Origin: Bdellovibrio sp.
GTDB lineage: Bacteria > UBA10199 > 2-02-FULL-44-16 > DYJF01
DNA: 35,451 nt
NCBI GenBank assembly: GCA_020723205.1
Contig: DYJF01000016.1
Span: 1-35,451 of the forward strand
Direction of reading: 5' to 3'
The notes under the pieces are model-generated. The model was not told the DNA's origin, did not search any database, and was given only the letters and a program-made list of their open reading frames with translations. Below are positions 8,382 to 16,681 of this stretch, in pieces. The translations under genes and the position numbers were made by a program. Position 1 is the first letter of the stretch. Every line of letters begins with the position of its first letter.

Positions 8382-10037
8382 ATGACAAAGAACATCTCGC
8401 TTGTGCTGAACGGCAAGGAACTGACCGCTGCGATCGGAACGCGGATAGCCGATATCCTCGGCCAGAGTCCGCACAGGGGGCCGTTCGCTCCGATAGGGGC
8501 GATCATCAACGGCCGTCTTGACGGTCTGTATTACGAACTGAAGTCGGACGCGGCGATCGAAACCATAGATCTTTCACAACGCGAGGGTATGGATATTTAT
8601 CGAAGGACCGCCATAGTGATCCTCTGCTCGGCGATGAAGGACATAGATCCGCACGCCCGGCTTACGGTCGGGCAGTCCGTTTCAGACAGCTATTTTTTCG
8701 AGATCCACAACCATCCCGTTTCGAACGAGCTCATCTCCAATCTTGAAAAAAAGATGCACGAAATAGTGAGCGCAGACATCCCGCTCAAGAGGGACTGGAC
8801 GATAATCGAGGAGGCGATACAGACGTTCGAGCAGGAGGGACAGAACGACAAGGTGATGCTCCTGAACCAGTATCGCAGGTCGGAGGTCCCGCTCATAAAG
8901 ATCGAAAAGCATCACGGGATAGCATACGGCCCGATCGCGCACAGAACAGCGACGATAAATGTGTTCCGGCTTGTGCCGTACGAGCACGGAATGGTGCTCG
9001 TGTTCCCCGATTCGAACGGAAAGATGCCGGATGCAATACCTCCGCAGCCGAAGCTCTTCGCAACTTACGTGGAGACAAAGAGGTGGTACGAGCTGGTGGG
9101 GGCGTCGAACATCGCGCAGCTCAACGAACACTGCGTCAAGGGAACGATATCGGACCTCGTAAAGGTGGCGGAGGCGCTTCACGAAAAAAAGATATCTGCG
9201 ATCGCCGACGAGATCGCATCGCGAAAGAACGTCCGCCTCGTTCTTATCGCCGGGCCCTCCGGCTCCGGCAAGACCACGTTCACAAAGCGGCTGGCGATAC
9301 AGCTAAAACTTCACGGAATATCGCCGGTCTCTCTCTCGTTGGACAATTACTATGTCGACCGTGAAAAAACGCCCAAACATCCGGACGGATCGTATAATTT
9401 CGAATGCCTCGAGGCGCTCGATGTGAAGCTTCTGAACGATCATCTTAAGCGGCTTTTGAACGGCGAGGAAGTTCAGACTCCGATATATAATTTTCCGCTG
9501 GGACGCAGGGAGCCGGCCAGGGTGAACAAGAGGAAGCTCGGCAGACACGAGATCCTGATCACAGAGGGTATACACGGCCTCAACGATTCGCTCTCAAGGG
9601 CGGTCAACAGGGAGAATAAGTTCAAGATATATGTCTCTGCGCTCACGCAGCTTTCGCTTGACGATCACAACCGCATTTTCACGACGGACGTCCGTCTCGT
9701 AAGAAGGATAGTCCGCGACCGTCTTTTTAGGGGCTCAAACGCCGCCGACACGATAAGGATATGGCCGAGCGTGCGGAAGGGCGAGGCGGAGTATATCTTT
9801 CCGTATCAGGAGGACGCCGACGTCATGTTCAACTCGGCGCTTGTCTACGAACCCGCGCTTTTGAAGCCGTTCGTGGAAAGGTATTTGGCGGAGGTCCCGA
9901 GGGGACATCCTTCGTTCATGGAGGCGGGGCGCATATTGAGGTTCATCAACTTTGTAATACCTATTTTGCCCGGAGAGGCGCCCCACACTTCGATACTTAG
10001 GGAATTCATAGGCGGCAGCGCCTTCAGATACACGTGA
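8382..10037 (+). CDS. TGS-type uridine/nucleoside kinase, 551 aa
   Basis: The N-terminus (about residues 1-70) is a TGS-like domain. Residues about 70-230 resemble the second additional domain of threonyl- and alanyl-tRNA synthetases, with a HNHPV motif at 109-113. The C-terminal half is a P-loop uridine-kinase-family domain: GPSGSGKTT at 291-299, SLDNYYVD, and EALDVKLLNDHL. This architecture is known from nucleoside kinases of several bacteria, which phosphorylate uridine or other nucleosides in salvage; the substrate cannot be read from the sequence. It is the last gene of the tat operon. Its TGA stop directly abuts the stop of the minus-strand gene, forming TGATCA with no spacer. Confidence 0.88.
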   Translation: MTKNISLVLNGKELTAAIGTRIADILGQSPHRGPFAPIGAIINGRLDGLYYELKSDAAIETIDLSQREGMDIYRRTAIVILCSAMKDIDPHARLTVGQSVSDSYFFEIHNHPVSNELISNLEKKMHEIVSADIPLKRDWTIIEEAIQTFEQEGQNDKVMLLNQYRRSEVPLIKIEKHHGIAYGPIAHRTATINVFRLVPYEHGMVLVFPDSNGKMPDAIPPQPKLFATYVETKRWYELVGASNIAQLNEHCVKGTISDLVKVAEALHEKKISAIADEIASRKNVRLVLIAGPSGSGKTTFTKRLAIQLKLHGISPVSLSLDNYYVDREKTPKHPDGSYNFECLEALDVKLLNDHLKRLLNGEEVQTPIYNFPLGRREPARVNKRKLGRHEILITEGIHGLNDSLSRAVNRENKFKIYVSALTQLSLDDHNRIFTTDVRLVRRIVRDRLFRGSNAADTIRIWPSVRKGEAEYIFPYQEDADVMFNSALVYEPALLKPFVERYLAEVPRGHPSFMEAGRILRFINFVIPILPGEAPHTSILREFIGGSAFRYT

Positions 10038-11294
10038 TCAATTCTGCGCAATGGTCTCTTTGAGAACGTCCAAATAGGGGATCCCTGCGGCGCCTCCCGA
10101 CTGGGAGAACTGGACCGGATCGTAGGACCTGATCTTTTCCACGAACCTCTTGATCACGTTTTCCCACTTTGTCTCGGGGACCTTCAGGAGCTTCAGATAG
10201 AGCTTCAGCTCCTCATAGAAATGTTCGTCGAAGACGACGTATCTTTCCCTGTATAGGTCCTCCATCTGCCATCTGTTCTTCCGCGGATCGTACGCTTGCG
10301 TCATTACGTCGTACTGCCAGCTCAAGCTTTCAAGTTCGAGGTACTGCTCCGAGATAACATCGTCCATGGCGAGGAGAGAATCCATGATGCCTATGTTGTC
10401 TATGCGGTCTCTGAAGTCGCCCAGGACCCGCCACATATTCTCTATCGTCAGGAGCTGGATCCTCTTCTCCTTGAAATGGGACCAAGTGTAATTCGAGATA
10501 TCGCCCAGTCGCTTGCTGTAATATTCGAAGAGGGGCAGGAACCATTCGCGGTCGCGGATGGTGGAAGACGTATGTCGCTCGAGCGGAGCGCTCCTTTTAT
10601 CGTAACAGACAAAGTCGTAGTCCGCGGGATTCAAGCCGGAAGACTGGGGACCTCCGAAGCGGTCCTCTGGCGCCGGCCGCCAGTGGGAGTCGAGCGCCTG
10701 CATTGCGCCGTCTATGGTCGCTATCTCGTAAGGATAGTAGTTCTGCCAGCCGCCCTTCTGGAAGATGAGCGACCCCAGAAGGTGAAAGGCGGCGTGATCG
10801 CCCGCGTCGTAAGGTATTATGTATGTATCGTAGACGACGATCGAACCGAACGACGCCTTGGGACAATAGACCTGCGTAAAGTCGCGTTTGAGATAGTATC
10901 TGAACTCGTCCGTATGGACGTATCGTCCGGCGAGCTCATTGTAGCCGGCGGCAGTCAGCGACGTCTGATAGCAGTTGGGCCCCACCACATCGTCCCTCGT
11001 TCCGTTCCGTGTGCTGACTATTTTAGGGATGAAGCCGGTTACGTCATACACACGCGCGTTGTTGTAAGGGCCCACGCCCGCCGGAGGGTTCTCAACAAGC
11101 TGCGGGGTCAGCGGCTGGTTCCCGAACCATGATATGATACGGGAGACGTCGTTCTGAACCGGCTGGTTTTCAGGGATCGCCACGTAATAACCGCCCTGCG
11201 TCTGCGGGGCGCAGAACGTGTACTGGCTTGTCGAACTGCAGATGAACGGAGACTGGGACTGTTTTGCGGGAGAGGATACGACGGGGATTGTCAT
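10038..11294 (-). CDS. Unknown 418-aa protein with cysteine-peptidase-like core
   Basis: There is a strong ribosome-binding site (AAGGAGGG, 5 bases before the ATG), and the frame is intact. Residues about 95-200 carry a pattern that looks like a papain/NlpC-like cysteine peptidase: GPNCYQTSLTAAG with Cys108 at a helix start, FGSIVVYD as a strand, then DHAAFHLLGSLIFQKGG with His167, and a PYEIATI strand. Similar GPNC...HAxxxL...FxKxG arrangements occur in uncharacterised proteins of predatory and deltaproteobacteria. There is no classical signal peptide, but the N-terminus contains three Cys/Ser-rich stretches. The C-terminal half is helical and charged. Function is not assigned; the catalytic residues are a prediction. 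Confidence 0.6.
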   Translation of the reverse strand: MTIPVVSSPAKQSQSPFICSSTSQYTFCAPQTQGGYYVAIPENQPVQNDVSRIISWFGNQPLTPQLVENPPAGVGPYNNARVYDVTGFIPKIVSTRNGTRDDVVGPNCYQTSLTAAGYNELAGRYVHTDEFRYYLKRDFTQVYCPKASFGSIVVYDTYIIPYDAGDHAAFHLLGSLIFQKGGWQNYYPYEIATIDGAMQALDSHWRPAPEDRFGGPQSSGLNPADYDFVCYDKRSAPLERHTSSTIRDREWFLPLFEYYSKRLGDISNYTWSHFKEKRIQLLTIENMWRVLGDFRDRIDNIGIMDSLLAMDDVISEQYLELESLSWQYDVMTQAYDPRKNRWQMEDLYRERYVVFDEHFYEELKLYLKLLKVPETKWENVIKRFVEKIRSYDPVQFSQSGGAAGIPYLDVLKETIAQN

Positions 11295-11343
11295 AACGCC
11301 CTCCTTAACCCCCGCAAAAGCTTATCTGATGCGGCCTAGAAAG

Positions 11344-11823
11344 TCAACCACCCTTGCGTCCCTTGGGACGCGGTGCCTCCACCATTCTGATCTTGGAGCG
11401 CACGCCGTAGTCGAACGGCCTTAGGAGGGGTATATCTATGGCCAGGATCTTCTGTGTCGCAATGTCGTCGGGGAACTCCGATTTGATCTCCTGCGCCCAT
11501 TCGAAGCACGTGAGTATCTCGCCTATCACATAGTCGAAATACTTCCTGTCCGCTTCCAGTACGTTGGGCAGCTTAGTACAACGTTCCGCGAGGAGCGTCG
11601 CAAGTATCGAGCAGAAACGCACCTCGTCTTCCGGAGACAGGGCCAGAAAATGATCTATCAGGAGCCGCTGGACTATTATCCTAAGGTCGCGGACCGCATC
11701 GCCCAGCACGCCGATCGGTTTTCTAAGCTGTCTTTCCGTCAGATAGAACTCGAACATCTCCAAGAGGTTCTTCACCTCTCCGTTGAGTGCGGCGCCGAGC
11801 TCTGTGGTCATAATATTCTTCAT
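11344..11823 (-). CDS. Unknown 159-aa helical protein
   Basis: The predicted structure is nearly all alpha-helical (NLLEMFEFYLTERQL, RDLRIIVQRLLIDHFLAL, FCSILATLLAERCTKL), with a basic, Pro/Gly-rich tail (PRPKGRKGG). There is no signal peptide or membrane segment. No strong ribosome-binding site is visible; ATGs at 11823 and 11811 are both possible. It lies 49 bases upstream of the cysteine-peptidase-like gene on the same strand and may be co-transcribed. I do not recognise the family. Confidence 0.6.
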   Translation of the reverse strand: MKNIMTTELGAALNGEVKNLLEMFEFYLTERQLRKPIGVLGDAVRDLRIIVQRLLIDHFLALSPEDEVRFCSILATLLAERCTKLPNVLEADRKYFDYVIGEILTCFEWAQEIKSEFPDDIATQKILAIDIPLLRPFDYGVRSKIRMVEAPRPKGRKGG

Positions 11824-11868
11824 AAGGCCATAATATCAGATATCGATAGCTCCGCAAGAGGAAGCAGA

Positions 11869-11895
11869 CGGCCCGGTCATATTATGACCGGGCCG
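11869..11895 (-). terminator. Hairpin, likely terminator of the comEA-like gene
   Basis: Perfect 12-base arms (CGGCCCGGTCAT and its complement) enclose a 3-base loop, 27 bases after the comEA-like stop. The following minus-strand bases are only moderately T-rich, so termination may be partial. Confidence 0.6.
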
Positions 11896-11922
11896 AATGC
11901 CGTACAGGTCAAGGCCTGTCCG

Positions 11923-12303
11923 CTAGAAGGTCTTGCCTGTCGTTCCGGGAGATGCTTTGACTGGGAGTTGGGGGGTGCCGGAGGCGGGGGCGGCGACAGC
12001 CGTTGCGGTCGACTGGCCGGAAACGGCGATGTGCGGCTCTATCGAAGCATAGAGCTTGTCGCCGATACCTTTTACGTCCTTCAACTCATCGGGCCTCTGG
12101 AACGGACGGTCCTTGCGGTAGTCGATGATCGACTGCGCCTTTGAGGGTCCGATGCCGGGAAGCATGGTCAGCTCCGCGATGCTCGCGGTGTTGATGTTCA
12201 CGGTGCCCGTGATCGTCTTCTTGCCCTTGGCCTGGGCCAGGCCCGCCGCCATTGTCAGGCAAGCGACGGCCACGATAGCTGCGAATACCTTTGTTCGTTT
12301 CAT
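11923..12303 (-). CDS. ComEA-like secreted helix-hairpin-helix DNA-binding protein, 126 aa
   Basis: A signal peptide (about 25 residues, ending AQA) precedes a ComEA-type double HhH domain: VNINTASIAELTMLPGIG, KAQSIIDYRKDR-PFQ, DELKDVKGIGDKLY. The tail after about residue 95 is Ala/Pro/Thr-rich and low in complexity. ComEA proteins bind double-stranded DNA in the periplasm during uptake, but short soluble relatives like this one are widespread and not all serve competence. GAGGAGG lies upstream of the ATG, inside the end of the preceding 62-aa gene, with only one base between that stop and this start, so the two genes form an operon. Confidence 0.9.
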   Translation of the reverse strand: MKRTKVFAAIVAVACLTMAAGLAQAKGKKTITGTVNINTASIAELTMLPGIGPSKAQSIIDYRKDRPFQRPDELKDVKGIGDKLYASIEPHIAVSGQSTATAVAAPASGTPQLPVKASPGTTGKTF

Positions 12304-12304
12304 T

Positions 12305-12493
12305 TCAATCCTCCTCTTGGTTTTTAAGTTTTCTATCGCGGATCTGGATCTTGCCGTCGATCGGGAGGGCGTTCAAAAAAACATTGATCGAACCGTCCTT
12401 GTTGACAAACGCCTTTCCAATCTTTGTCCAGTGCGATTTTCCATCCTTGCCTTCCGAGATCTGGAAGGCGTCTCTTGGTGTGTTCTCACCCAT
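12305..12493 (-). CDS. Conserved 62-aa protein of unknown function
   Basis: The small soluble protein has the pattern [20 protein letters not shown] followed by [13 protein letters not shown], which I associate with short conserved hypothetical proteins having an OB- or SH3-like beta core. A GGAGGAAG ribosome-binding site precedes the ATG. It is the first gene of the operon with the comEA-like gene. A DNA- or RNA-related role is possible given this neighbour, but it is not shown. Confidence 0.72.
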   Translation of the reverse strand: MGENTPRDAFQISEGKDGKSHWTKIGKAFVNKDGSINVFLNALPIDGKIQIRDRKLKNQEED

Positions 12494-12651
12494 TTTCTTC
12501 CTCCTTGTGTGACACGATCGATCGTAGCGTCTTGTTCATAAGCAAGCGACGTGCCATCGAAAAAATGCGCAAAACGGCTTTTAGGACTGTATTTCAGGAC
12601 AGGGGGAGATCGATTTTCGTGCAGTGTGACCGGAAATGCTGCAGTCGGGGA

Positions 12652-13623
12652 CTACTCGTGACGGCCGACCGCATAGTTGGCGATGCCCATGAGGGCCTCG
12701 CGTTCGATCGACGGCTTGAAGATGGCGAGACACGCCTTTGCTTTTTCAGCAAAGTGGCGGGCCAGCGCCTCCGTTTCGGAGATGCCGTTTCGGCCGTGGA
12801 CTATCTGGGCCATTTCTTTGAACTGCGCCTCGGAGATCTGTTCGGTGATGAACGCGTCGCGGATGAGCTCTTTTTCCTCATTGGAGCACCTTTTAAGGGA
12901 TATGATGACCGGAAGAGTGAGCTTGCCCTCTCTTGCATCGGCGCCCGAATCCTTGCCGAGGCGTGCCACGCTGGAAGTGTAATCAAGAACGTCGTCCGTT
13001 AGCTGGAACGCTATGCCGACGTTGAACGCATATTTCTCAAGCGCGTTCTCAAAGCGTTCTGAGAGATTCTGTATGATAGCGGCACCCTGACCGCATATGC
13101 CGAAAAGTGCCGCTGTCTTTCCTTCGATTATTTTTTGGTACGTTGCCTCGTCCATGGTTATGTCGTTGAGGCGGGTTATCTCGAGGATCTCCCCTTCCGT
13201 GATGGCGGTGATCGCCTTCGTTACGACCTTTGACAGCCGATCGCAACCGTGGTTGATGAAGAACTCGGAGGCCTTGCACCAGAGAAAATCTCCCACAAGA
13301 ATGCTCACCTGATTGCCCCACTTGACCTTTGCGGAGGGCTTTCCGCGCCGGAGCGCCGCGTTATCTACCACATCGTCGTGCAGAAGACTTGCTGTATGGA
13401 CGAGTTCGATCGCCGCCGCGAGATATGGAAGGTCGTCGCTCTTTTGTCCGGCCAGCCGCGCGGCCAGAAGGAATATCGCCGGCCTGATCCGCTTCCCCCC
13501 GTTCCGCGTGACATATTTCGCGGCCTGCGTAACAAGCGCGACTTCGGAAGCAAGGTCGGAATCGAATATGTTCTCAACCTTCGCCATTTCAGAGGCGACC
13601 GGAATGGTGAGCTGATCGAGCAT
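12652..13623 (-). CDS. Trans-polyprenyl diphosphate synthase, 323 aa
   Basis: This enzyme condenses isopentenyl diphosphate onto an allylic diphosphate to make long-chain polyprenyl diphosphate, used for quinone side chains (IspB/HepT type). The two Asp-rich motifs are present: LLHDDVVD (DDxxD at 83-87) and QLTDDVLD (210-214). GGKRIRPAIFLLAARL (43-58), GNQVSILVGDFLW and GKTAALFG are also family motifs. The start is set at the ATG at 13623, where homology begins; the open frame extends a little further to a TTG. It is divergent from the hydrolase gene, with 64 bases between. Chain length cannot be deduced with certainty; the small residues before the first motif fit a medium-to-long product. 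Confidence 0.92.
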   Translation of the reverse strand: MLDQLTIPVASEMAKVENIFDSDLASEVALVTQAAKYVTRNGGKRIRPAIFLLAARLAGQKSDDLPYLAAAIELVHTASLLHDDVVDNAALRRGKPSAKVKWGNQVSILVGDFLWCKASEFFINHGCDRLSKVVTKAITAITEGEILEITRLNDITMDEATYQKIIEGKTAALFGICGQGAAIIQNLSERFENALEKYAFNVGIAFQLTDDVLDYTSSVARLGKDSGADAREGKLTLPVIISLKRCSNEEKELIRDAFITEQISEAQFKEMAQIVHGRNGISETEALARHFAEKAKACLAIFKPSIEREALMGIANYAVGRHE

Positions 13624-13687
13624 GTGGATATGTCTATGGGGCGCCCACTTCCTTGTCAACTGCGATAAGCTGTGTTATCCAGAGGAC

Positions 13688-14416
13688 ATGCGCGGATGCG
13701 TCGTTGTTCACGGCTTTACGGGAACGCCGCCGACGGTCTCGTCGGTGAAGGACCGGCTCATTAACGGCGGCTACACGGTGGCAGCCCCTTGCCTTGCGGG
13801 CCATGGCGGGTCGCTTAACGACCTTGCCGGCGCCACGTGGCGCGACTGGTACGAAACGGTCAGGATCGCCTATACGGAGCTTAGAAGGTCGTCGGAAAAG
13901 GTCTATTACTGCGGGATTTCGCTCGGAGCGCTCTTAGGTCTCAAACTGGCGCTTGACGAGGGATGGGGAGTTCGCGCGCTGGCCCTCATGGGAACGCCGA
14001 TCGTCCTGACAAGGTTCGAACGCCTTGCCATACCGCTTGTCAGATACACGCCGCTAAGATTCGCGCTCCATTCAGTGCCGAAGGACTACTCGAAAACGGT
14101 GGCCGATCCGAAGGGTCTTGAGCTTTACAAGGGCATGAGCAACGACCGCATACCGGTCTCGGCCGTTTACCAGATCGTTGAACTTCAAAAGGAGATCGCC
14201 AGGGACCTGAAAAAGGTGACGAGCCCCCTCCTTCTCATTCATGCGAGAAATGACAAGGTGGCCCCTGTGAGGAACGTGGACATCGTCAGAAGGGGCGTTT
14301 CATCCGATATCGTGGAATCGGCGTATCTGGAAAGATCGGAACATGTGATCACGATGGACATGGAAAAGGACGTGGCCGCGCAAAAGGTTGTGGAGTTTTT
14401 CGACAAGTTCGGTTAA
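13688..14416 (+). CDS. Alpha/beta hydrolase, carboxylesterase-like, 242 aa
   Basis: This is a serine hydrolase of the Est30/monoacylglycerol-lipase type. VVVHGFTGTP carries the oxyanion loop. The nucleophile is Ser78 in YCGISLGA, the acid is probably Asp189 in HARNDKVAP, and the base is His219 in ERSEHVITMD. A small cap lies between. There is no signal peptide, so it acts in the cytoplasm on an unknown ester. The start at 13688 is chosen because the family begins there and AGAGGA lies just upstream; the longer frame to 13622 would overlap the divergent gene. Confidence 0.9.
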   Translation: MRGCVVVHGFTGTPPTVSSVKDRLINGGYTVAAPCLAGHGGSLNDLAGATWRDWYETVRIAYTELRRSSEKVYYCGISLGALLGLKLALDEGWGVRALALMGTPIVLTRFERLAIPLVRYTPLRFALHSVPKDYSKTVADPKGLELYKGMSNDRIPVSAVYQIVELQKEIARDLKKVTSPLLLIHARNDKVAPVRNVDIVRRGVSSDIVESAYLERSEHVITMDMEKDVAAQKVVEFFDKFG

Positions 14417-14445
14417 AAAAGGAACAACAAAGGGAGAGGATGCAC

Positions 14446-14967
14446 ATGAAAAAGATAATTTTAGCGGCAGTGATGATCGTCGTTGTGGGAGGGCTCTGTT
14501 CCCCGGCGACCTCTTACGCATGGGAAAGGAAGGGGACGTTCAATGTCGGTCTTTATGCCCCCGGCATTTTCGTCGGCAACAAGAACATCGATGCAATGAT
14601 ATCCTTCGGCGCGGATGGAGAGTATTATTTTCTCGAGAATCTCTCCGCCAACTTTCGCATCGAAGAGGCGACCGATTTCATGGCTGGCGGGGCGCCGCAC
14701 TCCGTGCTGACCTTCGTCGCGCGCGCGAGGTACGTCTTTGATATCGGCAGCTCCGGCAGGTGGGCCGCGTACGTTCAGGGCGGCGGCGGCGGGGCGCTCA
14801 TCGGTTCCGGCACCGGCGCAGGCGACATCACCATTCCAGGCGGCGGTTTTTGGTATCAGTGGACGGAACACTGGTCCGTCGGAGCCGATGCCAATATGCA
14901 CATTCTCATAAGGGACGAGACGGCGTTCGCATTCGATCTGACGCCCGTCGTCCGTTACCGCTTTTAA
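14446..14967 (+). CDS. Small outer-membrane beta-barrel protein, 173 aa
   Basis: A signal peptide (MKKIILAAVMIVVVGG, cut near SYA) is followed by about 145 residues of alternating strands ending VVRYRF, a typical 8-strand barrel of the OmpW/OmpX kind with a terminal Phe. The second ATG (14446) is preferred because AGGGAGAGG ends 6 bases before it; the ATG at 14440 has no spacing. It lies 3 bases before adenine deaminase on the same strand, so the pair is probably co-transcribed, although no functional link is known. Confidence 0.8.
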   Translation: MKKIILAAVMIVVVGGLCSPATSYAWERKGTFNVGLYAPGIFVGNKNIDAMISFGADGEYYFLENLSANFRIEEATDFMAGGAPHSVLTFVARARYVFDIGSSGRWAAYVQGGGGGALIGSGTGAGDITIPGGGFWYQWTEHWSVGADANMHILIRDETAFAFDLTPVVRYRF

Positions 14968-14970
14968 GGC

Positions 14971-16680
14971 ATGGACCTGAAACGCCGGATCGAAGTCGCC
15001 ATCGGCAGGAGGCCGGCGGACGTCCTCCTATCGAACGGGCGCGTCGTTTCCGTGTTCTCCGACGAGATAGTCGGGACGAACGTAGCGATAGCCGACGGAG
15101 TTATCGTAGGTTTCGGCGACTATCGCGCGAAGAAGAGAATAGACCTTAAGGGCGGGTTCGTATCTTCTGGCCTCATCGACGGCCACCTTCATATAGAGAG
15201 CACGCTGTTGTCCCCCGCCGAGTTCGCGCGCGCGGTGGTGCCCCACGGCACGACGTCGGTCGTCGCGGATCCTCATGAGATAGCCAACGTATTGGGGTCC
15301 GCCGGCATTCGCTACATGCTGGAGGCGAGCCGCGGCCTTCCGCTCGACGTCTATCTTTCACTTCCGTCTTGCGTGCCTGCGACGCATCTGGAAACGTCCG
15401 GCGCGAGTTTGAGCGCGGCAAAGCTTAAAAAATTCACGACCCATCCGCGCGTTGTTGGAATAGGCGAGGTCATGGACTATCCGGGCGTCCTTGCGGCAAG
15501 GCCGTCGCTTCTCGCAAAGACGAAGCTCATGCCGGGCATGAGGGTGGACGGCCACGCGCCGGGGCTTACGGGCAAGGAGCTTTTCGCGTACATCACGGCC
15601 AATATAAGTTCCGACCATGAAAGCACCAAGGCGAAAGAGGCGCGCGAAAAACTTATGGCCGGTCTTCACATCATGATGCGCGAAGGGACTACCGAAAAGA
15701 ATCTCAAAGAGCTTGCAAAGATAGTAACTCCGGCCAATTCCCACAGGTGTTTTTTCTGCTCCGACGACAGGAGCCCCGAGGACCTTCTGAACAGCGGACA
15801 TATCGACGATATCCTTCGCAAGGCGGTGCGTTTCGGCATACCGCCGGTCACGGCGCTTCAGATGGCGACCAACAACGCGCCGTATTATTTCCGGCTTCAC
15901 GCGAAAAAGGGGGCGATCGCCGTGGGATATGAGGCGGATATAGTCGTCTTCGACGACCTTAGGAATTTTCGTGCACGGATGGTCTTCAAAAGGGGCGAGC
16001 TCGTCGCGAAGAACGGCGAGATGGTGACCCCGTGCGTTTCGAGGCGGGAGCCCCGCCTGACGAACACCGTTAGAACGGGTAGGGTCCCGCGCGAAGCGCT
16101 GGAACTGTGGACGAAAAAGCGTGCTGCGCGCGTCATTGACATCGTTCCGAACCAGATTACGACAAGGGCGGCGAGACTTGCCGTAAAGAACGACCGGGGG
16201 CTCGTATCGTCCGACACCGCCCGCGACATCCTGAAACTGGCGGTCTTTGAGCGCCATCACGCCTCGGGCCGCGTCGGTGTCGGGCTCGTGCGCGGTTTCG
16301 GCCTGAAGAGAGGGGCGCTTGCCTCGACCGTCGCGCACGATTCCCACAATGTTATAGTCGTCGGAACGAATGATAGGGATATGTTCGCCGCGGTCGAAGC
16401 GCTCAAAGAAACCGGAGGAGGTTTCGTGGCCGTCAGCGGAGAGAAGGTGCGAGCCATTCTCGAGCTTCCGGTCGCCGGCCTTATGAGCAAAGAGCCGATA
16501 GAAAAGGTCGTGGCCAAGTACGAAAAGGTGCAGCGTGCAGCTATCGAGATGGGCTCGAAGGTCGAAAATCCGTTTCTGCAGCTCTCGTTCCTGGCGCTTC
16601 CGGTCATCCCGGAGCTCAAGCTCACCGACAAGGGACTCGTCGATGTGGGGTTATTCAGGATAATCCCGCTCTTCGTCTGA
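14971..16680 (+). CDS. ade: Adenine deaminase, 569 aa
   Basis: The enzyme converts adenine to hypoxanthine plus ammonia in purine salvage. It belongs to the amidohydrolase superfamily and needs metal. Visible are the metal-binding GLIDGHLHIES, then PHGTTSVVADPHEIANV, DGHAPGLTG, the SDDRSPEDLL region and the C-terminal adenine-deaminase domain (GLVRGFGLKRGALASTVAHD, SHNVIVVG). Its length matches bacterial Ade (near 590 aa). It ends one base from the stop of the convergent membrane-anchored protein of the hpnH-hpnG operon. Because HpnG should release adenine, the neighbourhood may be functional (see findings). Confidence 0.96.
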   Translation: MDLKRRIEVAIGRRPADVLLSNGRVVSVFSDEIVGTNVAIADGVIVGFGDYRAKKRIDLKGGFVSSGLIDGHLHIESTLLSPAEFARAVVPHGTTSVVADPHEIANVLGSAGIRYMLEASRGLPLDVYLSLPSCVPATHLETSGASLSAAKLKKFTTHPRVVGIGEVMDYPGVLAARPSLLAKTKLMPGMRVDGHAPGLTGKELFAYITANISSDHESTKAKEAREKLMAGLHIMMREGTTEKNLKELAKIVTPANSHRCFFCSDDRSPEDLLNSGHIDDILRKAVRFGIPPVTALQMATNNAPYYFRLHAKKGAIAVGYEADIVVFDDLRNFRARMVFKRGELVAKNGEMVTPCVSRREPRLTNTVRTGRVPREALELWTKKRAARVIDIVPNQITTRAARLAVKNDRGLVSSDTARDILKLAVFERHHASGRVGVGLVRGFGLKRGALASTVAHDSHNVIVVGTNDRDMFAAVEALKETGGGFVAVSGEKVRAILELPVAGLMSKEPIEKVVAKYEKVQRAAIEMGSKVENPFLQLSFLALPVIPELKLTDKGLVDVGLFRIIPLFV

Positions 16681-16681
16681 A

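Noticed and set aside
9083-9364. Second frame inside the nucleoside kinase
   Set aside because: It overlaps the conserved P-loop region in a different frame and has no start signals.
10296-11132. 278-aa open frame on the plus strand
   Set aside because: It lies fully opposite the 418-aa gene, whose ribosome-binding site and motifs are convincing; composition fits a shadow frame.
15358-16347. 329-aa open frame on the minus strand
   Set aside because: It lies opposite adenine deaminase and is an antisense shadow caused by high GC.
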